DNA of 64,000 nucleotides from Enchytraeus crypticus (GCA_905160935.1 CAJHZI010000646.1:372001-436000), one strand, 5' to 3'. Counted from the stretch's first letter, positions 1 through 11,862 are shown. Numbers and translations: made by a program. Notes: a model not told the origin generated them from the letters alone.

Positions 1-274
1 TAGCTAGCCTCTATTTCATTGAAAGTTAGTTCGTGTTGAAGCTGTTTAATACAAAATATACGCTGTTTTTATGTGGCAGGGTTAGTTAACGATATGCCAT
101 GCAATTGTATATGTACCGGACCAATGAGAGTGTTAGCTGATTATTAATAGAACACCCTTGCATTGATCCTGATATTTGTCAGGGTATATATAGAAAATTT
201 GCAGTTTAGTAATCTGCTGATGTGTTTTAATGTGTTCTATATTATCACGTTACTGTCAGATTGAAGGTTGGTAT

Positions 275-495
275 TAGCTGTGAATGTCTGTCTGCCAGTC
301 ACTAGAAGTTCTTGTGAGTGTCTCTGAATGTCAGTCTGCGAGTCACTATAAGTACTCGTGAGTGCCTGTGAATGTCTGTCTGCCAGTCACTATAAGTACT
401 CGTGAGTGCCTGTGAATGTCTGTCTGCCAGTCACTATAAGTACTCGTGAGTGCCTGTGAATGTCTGTCTGCGAGTCACTCTAGTAGTTTTGAGTG
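275..495. repeat. 44-bp tandem repeat, about 4 to 5 units
   Basis: Successive units carry the segments GTGAATGTCTGTCTGC and CAGTCACTATAAGTACTCGT at a spacing of 44 bp. The middle units are nearly identical and the outer ones diverge, as in a small minisatellite growing from its centre. Confidence 0.9.
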
Positions 496-3284
496 TTTTA
501 GTGGATTTGCCTGTTTACATCTCTCTAGTATTAACTAGACTTTATTTTGATCCAGAGTCTAGTAGTATTTGATTAGCACGATCAGTTACATATTTGCCTG
601 AAACAAGGAGAGACCAGTTCTGATCTCTACGGGAACGTCTCTGACAGTTTACTAGTAACAATAAAACAGACGCTGAAGTCTTGCTGCTCTATTAAACTGT
701 ATCGTACGAAATTGACTTCAAACCTAGTGATGAAATAAAGGAGCCAAAGACCAACATTCAAATATGAAAACAATTTAATAGTATTTTATGTACAATAAAG
801 TTTAATTTACTATGTATTTTTTAATAAACAGAAATACGAAAGAGTAATCCTGTAGTGTTCTGTCAAATTGTAGATCTTTATCTACAAAGACATATCTTTA
901 TAAGATAAGATTTGATAAGATCTTTATCTAGTCACATATTCAGAGTTCTGTTTCGCAACGCTAGCGTTTAGCTACCAGTTAACAGTTTCACTCGTCTGTA
1001 TGTATTTTGCACCAATTATGTTTTACCTTCAATGACTTCATTGAATATACTACTGAAATTAATATCATTTCATAATTTTATGCACAATTTCTTTTCCACC
1101 ATCGGGTAAAAAAATTGAACTGAACGGGTGTAATTTTTATAATTTCGCACTCTAGTTTCGAAAGTATAAGTGAATTCAAAATCAACGACAGCAGTAGAGT
1201 TTTTAAATCAATTTAACTTGCACTGCATTAACTCAGTTTTACTAACACAGGCTGGCATTTTAAATTAGGCAGAAAGTAATCCTGCGTTGTAGTTTGCGAA
1301 GCGCCGCCTAGGTATATGATAATCACATTGTGCCATGTTATAAGTGATGTTCAAAAGTACTTTTTTACATGGTATAAAATTTAATATACACATTCACGAG
1401 ATGTCACTGTATTACAAGTATAAACTAATTATTTAATATTAAATGTAATTATTGTTAAGAGAGCGGTGCGACTTTCAGTTTGACAACATATTAATATAAT
1501 ACAAATGATATAAACAATACAATACATGATTGATAATAACTCACAGCATATATACCCTTTCTCCGATCAAGCTCAATTTGACTAGACACGTGGAAGGTTA
1601 ATCCATTGCGCATCGGACAGTAAATAAATACGACTGGGCCGCCTTAAATCAGATATATCGGTCAATAAGCCAACGAGCTGCTTCAATGTTCTATAATAAA
1701 GGAATTTCAGTAGTAGATTAACTAATAAATATAATTAAGCTGTGACTGTACGGAGTTTGCCTCAGTCTAGTGCTCGTATCTTAGTCACGTGATGAATATC
1801 GGTCTAAGCCTTCATTGTTTAATACTTGATTCTAAATCAAATGCTAGTTTAACATCAGTTTCCAGCTCGATAGCATGTTAGTGACGGATAGAGCACGAGA
1901 TTTTAGTACTGCATCCACTGATCCGCTGTCGAACAACATGCCAACAAGCCATCGGCTCAGGTTACTTTCCTGAACTAAGTACAAATTTTTGTAAATAGGT
2001 CCATAGAATTAACGCTGATCTCTATTATTTCTCTCGAAATTGTCGGTTGAACTTTTCCGAAATTGATCTCTTAGAATTTTTCAAGTAGTTCTATAATTAC
2101 TGAAACATTTACATTGTTTTTACAACCTTACATTACTCTCAATTTCAAAATAAAACATCCAACTTTGACCTGCGCTCTTATGAAGATATTACTGTTAATT
2201 TTTAACCAACAGCAACATAGAGAAATGGACGAAGACTTGGGGACGGACGTCCATTTATAGAAGATTTTTTTAATGGAGGTTCAGCCTAACATCTGATCTC
2301 CTTTGAGATAGTGTGTATAAATTAAACATATTGTTCTGAAATGAGAGGCAGCTAAATTCAGCTGAGGAAAAGATGATTAGGCTCTACTTTAACCAAAACT
2401 AGTCTCCGCCCATTAGTACATAGGCTAAATATTTTTACGATCCTGCAAAATTCGTTAAATAGTCGGAAGCTTTCGCTAAATACACAGTTTAACACGACAG
2501 TAACAAAGACCCTGTTGACCGATACGAGATCAAGTGATGCGATGTATATCTGATTGATTCTAGTCTAAATGATTCTGTTCAATACAATCTAATCAATCTA
2601 CAATACAATCAATTACTATTACTGTATTTGAATGCTATATTGTCAAATACTATATCAGCTTAAAAGCTTATCCTGTATTATTAGGACGTTTTATTGTAGT
2701 ATCTTTAGTACTTTAAGATACTTGGTGTTTCGACTGAAAGTATTTAATCTCTAACTAGTCTTTTAATAAAAGTTAATTATTAATAGACTAATTGATAGAG
2801 ATTCGTAGTCCGATTCTCAAACTAACAATATAGTATAATTATTGAATCAATTAATAACTAATAAAATTATTTATTAACATAATTAGTAAAACAGTCTTTT
2901 CGGAATTGATTTGCTTGATAAATTATACTAAATTGATTATATGATTTATATCAATCATAAGCACATAAGCAGCGATATTTTCATCTTTATAAAACTCACC
3001 CTGTGTACAGGTACAATAAGGAACAATATAGTACTAATCTATAATAATATAAATAATATTTGAAAGAATTATTATAAATAATTTACAAATTATTTCGTAA
3101 AAAATTTCGAAAAAACCCGTACTTTCTTCTTTATATAGCCTACCCTGTGCAGAAGAAATACAATAAAAATAATAAAATACTACTCTACCGTAAAACAAAT
3201 AATATCTGAAAGAATTATCTGTAATTTACAAATTATTTCTTTAGTAATTTACAATTTTGAAATAATAAAATAAATTCGAATACA
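496..3284. other. Hox1 3' flank, no gene seen
   Basis: AT-rich, with no coding exon I can support. A badly decayed family-A SINE on the minus strand lies at about 1880..1960, with CACTGATCCGCTGTCGAA still recognisable. The 2750..3280 segment is particularly AT-rich and should include the Hox1 3' UTR. Confidence 0.6.
2870..2875 (-). terminator. Candidate Hox1 polyadenylation signal
   Basis: This is the first AATAAA hexamer on the minus strand that I find downstream of the Hox1 stop, about 410 nt beyond it. In AT-rich DNA such hexamers are common, so this is only a candidate for the 3' end of the transcript. Confidence 0.25.
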
Positions 3285-3616
3285 TCAATCATCGGCATGT
3301 AAGGACTCATCGGCAGAGTTCTCGTTGGTACCCTGTGACGTGATCTCCGTGCTGTGCGTCACCGCCCCGTCTACCACCGACTGGTTCTCGCGTACCCGCT
3401 TCTTCTGCTTCATGCGTCTGTTCTGGAACCAGATCTTGACCTGGGTCTCGTTCAGACTGAGAGCCGCCGCTATCTCTATGCGTCGAGCCCGTGTGAGGTA
3501 CTTGTTGAAGTGGAATTCCTTCTCCAGTTCTGTCAGCTGCTTGTTCGTGAAGTTTGTTCTGCCAAGGTTGGACTGATGGTGGCTCATGTAGCCTCCGTAG
3601 TCCGTGTGCAGTTTGA
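3285..3616 (-). CDS. Hox1: Hox1/labial exon 2 (homeodomain exon)
   Basis: This exon encodes the DNA-binding half of a labial-class Hox transcription factor, a nuclear regulator of anterior patterning. It starts at 3616 after a good acceptor (pyrimidine-rich stretch then CAACAG) and completes a valine codon split with exon 1. It ends at a TGA (3285..3287). In the joined 427-aa protein the homeodomain is residues 333..392. Class-diagnostic residues are [20 protein letters not shown] and the helix-3 core [15 protein letters not shown], with W48, F49, N51 and R53 intact and Gln50 present. A 35-residue acidic/Ser-Thr tail follows. The homeodomain is close to the labial consensus, with no truncation or frameshift. 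An overlapping open frame at 3307..3714 on the same strand is a shadow. Seen: exon, splice site, homeodomain. Known: labial-class function. Inferred: developmental role in this animal. Confidence 0.96.
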
Positions 3617-3692
3617 CTGTTGAAACACAGAAATAAGCAAGCATTACGAACGTGTGAAACTTTAGTGTATTTAATTTCAATATGGATATAGG

Positions 3693-3768
3693 ACTGGAGA
3701 AAGTCTATTCGCATCCCGACATTGGTTAAACTAGAATTTAAGGGAAGATGATGGTGATGATGAATTCC
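3693..3768 (+). repeat. Dispersed repeat family H, 3' end copy
   Basis: The segment GGAGAAAGTCTATTCGCATC, then TAGAATTTAAGGGAAGATGA, then a GATG-rich tail, matches 50550..50713 (same strand) and 23180..23300 (opposite strand). It lies just upstream of the Hox1 exon-2 acceptor. Class unknown; the consistent GATG tail suggests a retroposed 3' end. Confidence 0.6.
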
Positions 3769-3907
3769 AATATAGATACGAACGTTAAACGCTGCAGCGT
3801 AGAGTTTTATACATCTACTGATCGCTACTTATCTCTCACCATGTTATGAACTACTGATGTAAACTTTTTACATGTCTGCGTTACACTCAAATACTAGGTA
3901 AACAACT

Positions 3908-4010
3908 GGTTAAGCTAAGGTTAACGTCCGTTTCCTCACTCAAAAGCGATGTCAGTGACGGGCGAGCCCAGGATTTTAATCCCGCACATACTGATCCGCG
4001 GTCGAGTAAA
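3908..4010 (-). repeat. tRNA-derived SINE, family A (head truncated)
   Basis: Minus-strand copy of the commonest SINE in the window. It retains the GCGGATCAGT block, a degraded B box, the GCCCGTCACTGACATCGCTTT block and the tail GAGGAAACGGACGTTAAC. The A-box end is missing. Confidence 0.75.
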
Positions 4011-5894
4011 GTATAAACCTACACAAGTATAAATTATAAGTAGATCGTTTAATAGAACACATCTGTTTCTAACATTTGTGTAAGAGTAACGATAGTATAA
4101 CATAAACAATCAAATATTATTTTAGTAACATACAGCCATCATTACATTGTTTATTCGAATTGTACGCCTTATATCTGACATAGGCCCATATCTCCTGAAT
4201 CAACACAATCCATTTACTCCTAGACCTTATAACCAAAGAGATCCAAATTCACTAGGAACACTGGTGCAATTATAAAACAAATAATTCACAAATTTCATCC
4301 ACGATATAAGTCAAGTATTTCTTAACTGATGGATAAAGTTCACTTGAGCAAAATAACTGCTTAAATAGATATAAAATGATGAAGTAACTTCAATACTTTA
4401 ATGCTGGCACAAACTAGACTAGCAGGTAAGACCTTATCAAACCAGTGTGAGAAATGTATACATTTCAGTAGACACTTAACGCAATGGTCTCATTTAAATA
4501 ATTTTATACATTGTAACTTCTAACATTTGTCGTTAGTACAATGCAAATAGCATAATAGGCTTGTTACATCATATAGACTGGTTTTCTAGATTTTGAATTT
4601 TCAACCTATACTGGACATTTATTTTATTCATTGGCTTGACAATGATGCAATATCTTATGACGGTAACACTATAACTGTTATTGTTGCTGCACCGTCATTG
4701 GTGATCTCTCAGTCTTTCTCTAATTCAAAAATACACTCAGTTTTTACAATCGGCATCTCTTTAATTAAGTTAGCAACCTAGGCCTAATTTAATGCGCTAA
4801 TGCAGAACCAGTATTTCATTAAAGGTTTCACCCACAATTACTTAAATGTTTTTCAATTTATTTATATTTTTTATTTTACTAATTTTACTTTAATACAACG
4901 AGTGAAAATGGAGTTGATTTATGAGTTAAAAAGTTACAGTTCATGACTGCTCAAACGTTGCTATGAACGTAGCTTTACAAACGTTAGAGTCTGGAGTATA
5001 TACATGTAGATTTTCGCAAGATGTCACCAGCTCGCTTCAGATACCAACAACTTACAATTTTACGACAACGACCTTCAAGCGTACATTTAGTAATATATCT
5101 AATACGTTATATTCTAAATATCTTCTTACAAAACTCATTCAAAGCTTATACGCGATTGCGTAGTTTTAGTCTGTTTCAGTTGTGTACTAGAAATCATAAT
5201 AATCTTGAAAACTTCTTGTTCAATATTGAATTAATTTAGACTCTGAAAAAATTACACTAAAATGTAACGAAAGAAGGCTTGAGAACTAGATGTGATGACT
5301 GATGAGTCAAATTTCTCAACTAATTTATTAATATTATTTCGCTGAAGAAAGAAATAGTAATTATATATCTAACTCATCTCACTATAGCAGCAGACTCTTA
5401 AATCGACTAAAGTTTTCCATTTAGGTAAGAGGTCGTTCTACTACTGCAATAATAATATCAATAAAATATTTAGACTTCATCTGAAAGTTTTCGTAGATCA
5501 CCAGATTTCCAAAATCTGCAGCTATTCATGAAACCAACCCCTCAGAGGACACAAAGCACTATCAGCAAAGTCAAATGGAAAAATGTGTATAAAAGTAGTT
5601 TAAATCCTATCTGCAATCAAAATAAATCATTAAAATAATTGTCGCGTTTTCATGCTCACTAATGGGTTTACGAACAAATTGGCAAAATTGTAATGCAGCT
5701 TAAAATACATAATACATGGTACTTAATGCTACCTAAATAACAAAAATGTTTAACATCTGAGTTTTCATAATTAAAAATTTCCCAAACGACTTAAATGTAT
5801 ATTTTAGCAACCAGAGTTGGCGTATCATTTCGATATCTTCATTTATAAATAAGTTTAACCTGGTCAATGAAAATTTTGCAAAGTACTAACTGTA

Positions 5895-6031
5895 CTGGCT
5901 GAAGCCAGTGGCTAAGTCGGTAAGACACTCGACGGCGGATCAGTATGTGCGGGGTTCAAATACTGGGCTCGCCTTCTTTGAAATCGCTTTCGAGTGAGGA
6001 AACTGGCGTTAACCTTAGCTTTACCAGCTTT
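5895..6031 (+). repeat. tRNA-derived SINE, family A
   Basis: Near full-length copy. It has an A box-like GTGGCTAAGTCGGT (about 5909..5922), a B box-like GGGGTTCAAATAC, then the body GAAATCGCTTTCGAGTGAGG and the tail AAACTGGCGTTAACCTTAGC. These are internal RNA polymerase III promoter elements. No acceptor-stem pairing that would make it a real tRNA gene. Confidence 0.85.
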
Positions 6032-6052
6032 TACTGGCTCATTTAGAATATC

Positions 6053-6240
6053 GTAGTAGCGTAGGGATAACGTCATGAAGTTTTAAATGACAGACTCTCA
6101 GGTGAATTGAACACTGTGGGTTCGAATCCCAGATGCGCTGGTCTGAGAGTAAATTCTCGGAAATTCAAAGGACTGGTTACACGGAAAATGGTCTAAATTG
6201 CCAAACGGTTTAAACATGTGGTATTAAAGTAATAGATATC
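6053..6240 (+). repeat. tRNA-derived SINE, family B
   Basis: A different family from its neighbour. It has an A box-like TAGCGTAGGGATAACGTC, then CTCTCAGGTGAATTGAAC resembling a long variable arm, then an excellent B box GGGTTCGAATCCC (6118..6130). A unique body follows, ending in TAAACATGTGGTATT. The copy at 46021..46210 (minus) matches along its whole length. Confidence 0.8.
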
Positions 6241-6919
6241 AACATAGTGGATCATATCACTATATTGCGTGTTAACTTAGCCCAACAAAGGAAGAGAAAA
6301 GCATTTCTTCAACAGCCTGTCACAGACACTCAGGTGTAAGAGCAGTTGTCATTCATTCAAAATAATTCATTCTATGACTAAATTTTTAACCTTGTTGGCA
6401 AGAATGTACTAACAGAAATATTCACAATATGCAGTCATTAGATGCGGCCGTCAGTTCTTCAGAACTATTTTTTCTGTTGATAACATCGCGATTGCGGGGA
6501 TATGCGTACAGATGTACATACGATGAAATGATTTACCGAAATGCACTCGACTGCTTCAGGTGAAGGCAAACCTAGACGGTTGACGATGACTGATAGCCTG
6601 ATATTATGAGATGTAATAATCTTGACGTTATCTCTAGATAGTGTTAATTTAACTACAATAATGAAGTAAAATAAATACGAAGTTAAAGCCGATCTTAGCA
6701 TTCAAGAGTAACTATATTGGTATTAGTGTGACATTCAGTGTTGCATTTCAGATAAGAAGAAGAAGAAGAGAAATTAGAAGTAGATCATTTGACAAACAGT
6801 GTATAAATAATCGAAGAAGATCCTATTTCTAAATGTTAAGAGATTACGTATTTTAAACTTTATACTCCGAATAAAGAGGCATCAGTTGAAAATCGATGAG
6901 ATCATATAGGCCTACTACA

Positions 6920-7052
6920 GGCTAGAGACAGTGGCGATGTCGGTAAGATATTCGACCGCGGATCAGTATGTGCGTGTCCAAATCCTGGGCTCGCCCGTCA
7001 CTGATATCGCTTTCGAGTGAGGAAACTGATGTTAACATTAGCTTTGCCAGGT
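6920..7052 (+). repeat. tRNA-derived SINE, family A
   Basis: Full-length copy with GTGGCGATGTCGGTAAGATA (A box side), GACCGCGGATCAGTATGTGC, CTGGGCTCGCCCGTCACTGA, and tail GAGGAAACTGATGTTAAC. The B box is damaged (GTGTCCAAATCC). Confidence 0.82.
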
Positions 7053-8049
7053 TTGTACTAGACCTGTGTTCGGATCTTTGAAATGTTTCAACGTCACCAG
7101 TATATTTCAATTGTTACTAGTTAACTAAAAATTTGGAGAAGACACTACATATTCCGGTTATTAACGGAATAACTCATAGCTATTGAGTTTATAATCTAAA
7201 ATATAAAATGGCGCAAAAGGGAACTGATAGGCTTACTTATCTGGCTTTTTTTTATTATAGAAAACTATAGTTTTCTATAAAAAAAATATTTCTTATCCAA
7301 GACATTAAAAGACACAAAAGAGGAGTACGCTAATTTTACATATTCGTGATTGTAATTGACACTCAAAGCCCAGTAGAAAATGATGGCTCGTAAAGTAGAG
7401 AAAACGATGCTTGTCCAGTAGAGAAAACGATTGCCTATACAGAAATTCATTGTTGCAGAAAATAATTCTAATTAAAATAATTCTAATTTTTAACCTAGAA
7501 ATTTTGTAGAAACTATAGAAGAATTTATGAACATAAGAGTATAGTTAAATTCTCGTAAAAATAAATTAATTGAGAAGAATTATGCTGATTAGCTCTAACA
7601 AGAACAAAGAATTTATAATTTCACAATTTAACTATAAATATCGTATTTAAACAATTCATTACTTCATCTAACATGATACAGTTGTCTGAAGCCATTTATG
7701 GTTTGCTATTAGACTTTCAATTTAGTAAAGTTATATCAGCCAAAAACACAGACATCTCGTTATAAAAAGCTGAAGTTCACGAAGACTGAGCTGTGAAAAA
7801 ATAAACTACGCAGTGTAATGAATTAAAATACTATTTAACATTTAGAAATCTAATTAATAGTACTATATATGTATAACTTGGAATGTAGGCTGCTTAGTAC
7901 CTCGGCTTTCACCGACATAGAAAAGATAAACATTTCTAAACAAAAAGAATTTTAGATATATTATCACCATCTTCCATTGAATCCTAGTTTAAGTAGATAT
8001 TTTAAATATATTGGCCTACTGTGCATGTAAATATTTTTAAAAAAAACTA

Positions 8050-8179
8050 AAAAAGCTAAGGTTAACGTTAGTTTCTTCACTCGAAAGAGATGTCAGTGAC
8101 GGGCGAGCATAGGATTTGAACCCCGCACCTACTGATCCGCGGTCGAGTATCTTACCGACTTCGCCACTGGCTCCAGCCG
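8050..8179 (-). repeat. tRNA-derived SINE, family A
   Basis: Minus-strand, full-length, well preserved copy. It reads GGCTGGAGCCAGTGGCGAAG at its head and GGGGTTCAAATCC at the B box, ending in GTTAACCTTAGC. A small open frame across it is not a gene. Confidence 0.87.
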
Positions 8180-8449
8180 AAAAGTAACAGTTAGGCCCTA
8201 TTCTTACATCTTTTAACATCAGCAACCAGAATTGACAACTAAAAAGAAAGAAATTGAAATCTAGAAATTTGATTTTTAGATTAGGTCAGATTTTTTTAGT
8301 TACGTGCCATTTCTATATTTCTATGATATTGGTTATGATATTGAATTATATAAATAATAAATAATAAATAAATAAATAAGCAAATAAATAAATAAATAAG
8401 TTGAACATTAGATTAGTTCAGATTGGCTAGGATAAGCAAACACGGTCGT

Positions 8450-8790
8450 CTAACAGTTATTTCCAGAGCCAGCCTGATGGTCATCACTTTACATTAACAC
8501 ACAAGCAGACGGTTCGGGTATTAAATTAATCATAATCGACTGCTGAGCGCATGTTCTTGACTCGCCCAGTCACTTAAGAACATCTCGCCAAGGCTGGCAG
8601 GGCGCACCATTCAGGTTAGTTATGAAATATTCAACACCCTATCGACGTAAGAGATACTGCAAAGACTGACCCATAAATATCCGGTATAGCGTAGATAATG
8701 TCGAAGTGCGCAACTTCCTAACTTGTGTAACGTGAACCTATTTGGTGGCAGAAATTCGATAAAGATTTAAGCATTCATAGTCAGCAATTA
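8450..8790. promoter_or_regulatory. Candidate intronic regulatory block
   Basis: A unique segment of the Hox1 intron with higher GC and several CpGs than its surroundings. It contains homeodomain-type cores (AATTAATCATAATCGAC) and CCCATAAATATCC. No repeat match elsewhere in the window. Known labial-class genes carry intronic and upstream enhancers; the role here is inference. Confidence 0.25.
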
Positions 8791-9903
8791 GAGCAGTGTT
8801 TGAAATGGAAGGCCTCATTAATTGATCGTTCGACAGAGAGTAGCTTTGTAATCACAAAGAACTGAAATACTGGATAACAATAGCAGCCAAGAATTTATTT
8901 GTCTTATATGTTTATTCATTTATCACATTAATCATTAAAAACATCTAAAAGTAGCCTAAATAGAAGTGAGAAATGAAGAAAGGATTAAGTGAGCGGAAAA
9001 TACAGGCCACGAAGGCACCTACATATTCCGGATATAGATCTATAAACAATCATAAATTAAAGAAAATAGATTAATTAATACGATTAACTTAATTAACAAA
9101 TGAACAGTTAGCTAAGAAGAGGGATAAAACTGCTACCTAAAAAATTGTAAATCGCAACTTTTGTAAACTACAAAATTGAAAGTACATTTTAAAATTAATA
9201 GTAAAGTTGTAAAATTTTGCTTTGATAAAATATTATGAATAAGCATTTAACAGTACTTAATGGACATACCATTAAATATTTCAGTGAGCTCAGATGTCGT
9301 AGATAAAACAGAAAAAGGGAAGGATTGACAGCAACAGTCAAACAGGTGTTAAACACTCGTTTGTGTAAGTAAACAACAGCTCATCCGATGCTATGAAATC
9401 ATTTAAAACGCTCAGATATCTCCAGTAACTTCTATTAACAGCATCAGGCTAGCGGGTTTAAGTAGAGGAAATTTTACAAGATCAAAAACCAGGCTTACTA
9501 TCTCACAAGACGAGGCGAAAAATCGTTTTTTGTTGAAGAAACGGAAGCTAAAGTTTCTCAATAACGTCATTATTCTAATTAATGTAGTCTTGGTTATTCG
9601 TTGTATGTGCTTCATGGTTAGTGTTGATAGGATATGGATAATGGCGATAGGATATGAAAATAGGCTCTAATTTTCTTTTCTTTTTGCACGGAAATTACTA
9701 AGCAATCACGGAGACACTTAACTTAATTTCTTATTTATTTAATTATGACAATGAAATTAATACTGGGTAAAATCTAATGTTAATCTGGTATTAATATTAA
9801 TATTAAATCAAAAATAATGATAATATTGTTATTATTAATATTAAATCTTATATTAATATGCTATTCAACTGAAAAAATTCTCAACAGCATATCTAGAACT
9901 CAC

Positions 9904-10855
9904 CAGATTTAGGTGTGCCTCGTTTGACGGTCATCCACTTGTACGTGGCCTGCATACTCGCTCCCCCCGTCCCGTGAGCACCGCCTTGATCATTCATACT
10001 GGGGGAAGTGCTCAGACAGTACCCGCCTAACGATGCCCCAGAAGGGTGCGACGTCTGCATGCAGAAGGCAGCCGCCGCTGCAGCCGCCGACCGGCAAGAC
10101 GACGGGAATGGTAGGAAGACGTTGGGCCCGGCCATGGCTCCGCCGGCGCCGCCGGGCATGCCGTGACAGCCCATCTGGTCTGATGGGTAACAGGAAGGGT
10201 AGAATTGAAGCGGCGACACAGGACTGGCTGCAGGAGGGCAGAGAGGTCCAAATCCCTGGACGTGACCTCCGTTAATGTGCCCGCTAAGATCGTGATGACC
10301 CTGCTGATAGAAATGTCCGTATTGGCTGGGATGAGACGGGTGACGGGATTGATTCAGGTCGCTATACTGATTCGTCGAATAAGACTCGTTCAAATGTCGC
10401 ATGTGATGTTGTTGCTGAACGCCGCAACCGTCGGGTAATGCTGACATTCCGTAAGCTGCACCATTATGAAGACCAGCGTCGCCGAGGTTTGTTCCTCCAG
10501 AGCGCGCATCAGGGTAGGGCTCTAACCTTCGACAGGTCTCTGACGTGGTTGATGACGTCTGAACGCCTTCGACATGACCTCGAGGAGCTGAGAGGTGATC
10601 TGCCTGTCCCAGACATCGAGAGGACATGTCCTGCAGGACTGATCTGGGCGGAGCATCGAGTCCGTAGTTCCACTCCGCACGACAGTAATCAACATTATTA
10701 TTATTATTATTACTGCTACTGTTGTTGTTGTTATTAACTGAATTACCATTCCCGCTGCTGTGTCTCCCTACTATATAGTCGGAGTAGGGATGAGTGCTGT
10801 AGGTGTGGTTATCCAGGTTACAAATTGTATATTCGGGAATCGGATTCATCATCAT
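9904..10855 (-). CDS. Hox1: Hox1/labial exon 1 (N-terminal, hexapeptide exon)
   Basis: This is the first coding exon of the labial-class gene, 317 codons plus one base. I start it at the first of three consecutive ATGs (10855). The frame can be read further upstream through a TTG, but no ATG lies between 10855 and an in-frame TAG near 10921. The exon ends at 9904 in TCTG followed by a GTGAGT donor. Residues 304..312 read TYKWMTVKR, the labial-type hexapeptide that contacts the TALE cofactor Pbx/Exd in known Hox1 proteins. Low-complexity tracts include a Ser/Asn run near residues 38..54 and an alanine run near 257..263. The early segment YTICNLDNHTYSTHPYSDY is Tyr-rich, as usual for Hox activators. 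Several open frames on both strands over this GC-richer exon are shadows. Joined to exon 2 the total is 1,284 nt, exactly 428 codons including the stop. Confidence 0.93.
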
Positions 10856-11773
10856 ACTTGCGGGTTGTCTCTTGCTCAACCTATTAGAGCAATTGTAACT
10901 CCAATCCAGATCACCGTGCTAATAGGTAAATAGGATGTAGGATGCAAGGGTCCTCTGACAATATACTATAACCGTAGATGATTCACGTTGTTGGTAGAAA
11001 TGTAGCTTTTACTAATAACGCACGTATAATGTAGGGGCTGTGTCGTACATGTCCGCACACTTTCTAGTTTAGTTCTTTTATTAAAATAATATCATGTAAT
11101 TTTGAAATAATTTAGCATAATTTACGGTTATAATATTTTCTTCAATTCTATGCCACAATTCGTCAAGCTATATAAATTGTTGATAATACTTTAATGATTA
11201 TGTTTAATCTCGTGTATATTAAACGCCATCATTGACCTTTATTTACTATATATTATTATATATTTCTGCAGTAAAATCTGATTTTTTGTCTATAAATTAA
11301 CTACTCATCTTTCATGCTGTCATATTAAAAGACTTATTACTTAAGCAATTACATTTATCTATCGCTTCTTTTCGAAATAAGAAAACTACTCATTTCTGTA
11401 ACTGCAATAAATAACGATCTACTATTTACTGTCATAACCATCGACACGAGATCGGTACTTAATCTGGCCCAATCGACGGGTCGTTAAGGGCTCAGACGAA
11501 GATAACGGGTAAATGGTCGATCGGCTGAATGAGTAGTCAACGAGATGGGTCGTAAATCAGTCTGCGGGTCTACAATGCACTGTCAGTCGTTCAGTTAGTC
11601 CGTGCCTCCAATACCCGGTCAGAGCCAATGCCAGGCTGCGATCGTCTGTATGAGAGCCTCTGCGTCTCACAGCTATTCATCATCCGCGTGCAGAGGAGGG
11701 TGCGGTGCTAGAGATACCCCGCTTTTCTCGTCTTTATTTAGTAGCTTAACATCTCTTTTTCTCTATCTCTTTC
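10856..11773 (-). promoter_or_regulatory. Hox1 upstream region with CpG-containing block
   Basis: This is the 5' flank of Hox1. The first 500 bp is AT-rich. From about 11440 to 11730 the sequence becomes GC-richer with many CpGs, for example CCCAATCGACGGGTCGTTAA and GGTCGATCGGCTGAATGAG, then runs into a CT-rich tract. It is the best candidate for the Hox1 promoter or 5' UTR. I find no convincing TATA box, and the open frame at 11602..11853 does not look coding. Confidence 0.35.
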
Positions 11774-11862
11774 TCTCTCTCTCTTCAGTGCACTGCCAAG
11801 TGACAGGTTCAAGGTACATATTCATGCTCAAAGTCTGCTTTCTCGCTCCATAAGGCTTAATA
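11774..11862 (-). repeat. Dispersed repeat family F, 3' end
   Basis: The segment CACTGCCAAGTGACAGGTTC, followed by AAGTCTGCTTTCTCGCTCCA on the plus strand, is the reverse complement of the 3' end of the family F copies at 15533..15741 and 47845..48102. It ends against a CT/GA-rich tract. Confidence 0.65.

Larger units (their letters stand above)
3617..9903 (-). other. Hox1: Hox1 intron, SINE-laden
   Basis: The intron is about 6.3 kb, bounded by GTGAGT at the donor (9903 side) and CAACAG at the acceptor (3617 side), phase 1. It contains four copies of one tRNA-derived SINE family, one copy of a second family, and a partial dispersed repeat close to the acceptor. It also has a unique, CpG-containing stretch at about 8450..8790. 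The remainder is AT-rich with no exon I can recognise. A (ATAA)n/(AAAT)n run sits at about 8345..8402. Confidence 0.85.

Noticed and set aside
3307..3714. 135-aa open frame overlapping the Hox1 homeodomain exon
   Set aside because: Wrong frame of the homeobox; the alternate frame has the intact homeodomain and splice site.
6100..6135. A functional tRNA gene (good B box)
   Set aside because: No acceptor-stem pairing or proper D and anticodon arms; the same 185-bp unit recurs at 46021, so it is a SINE.
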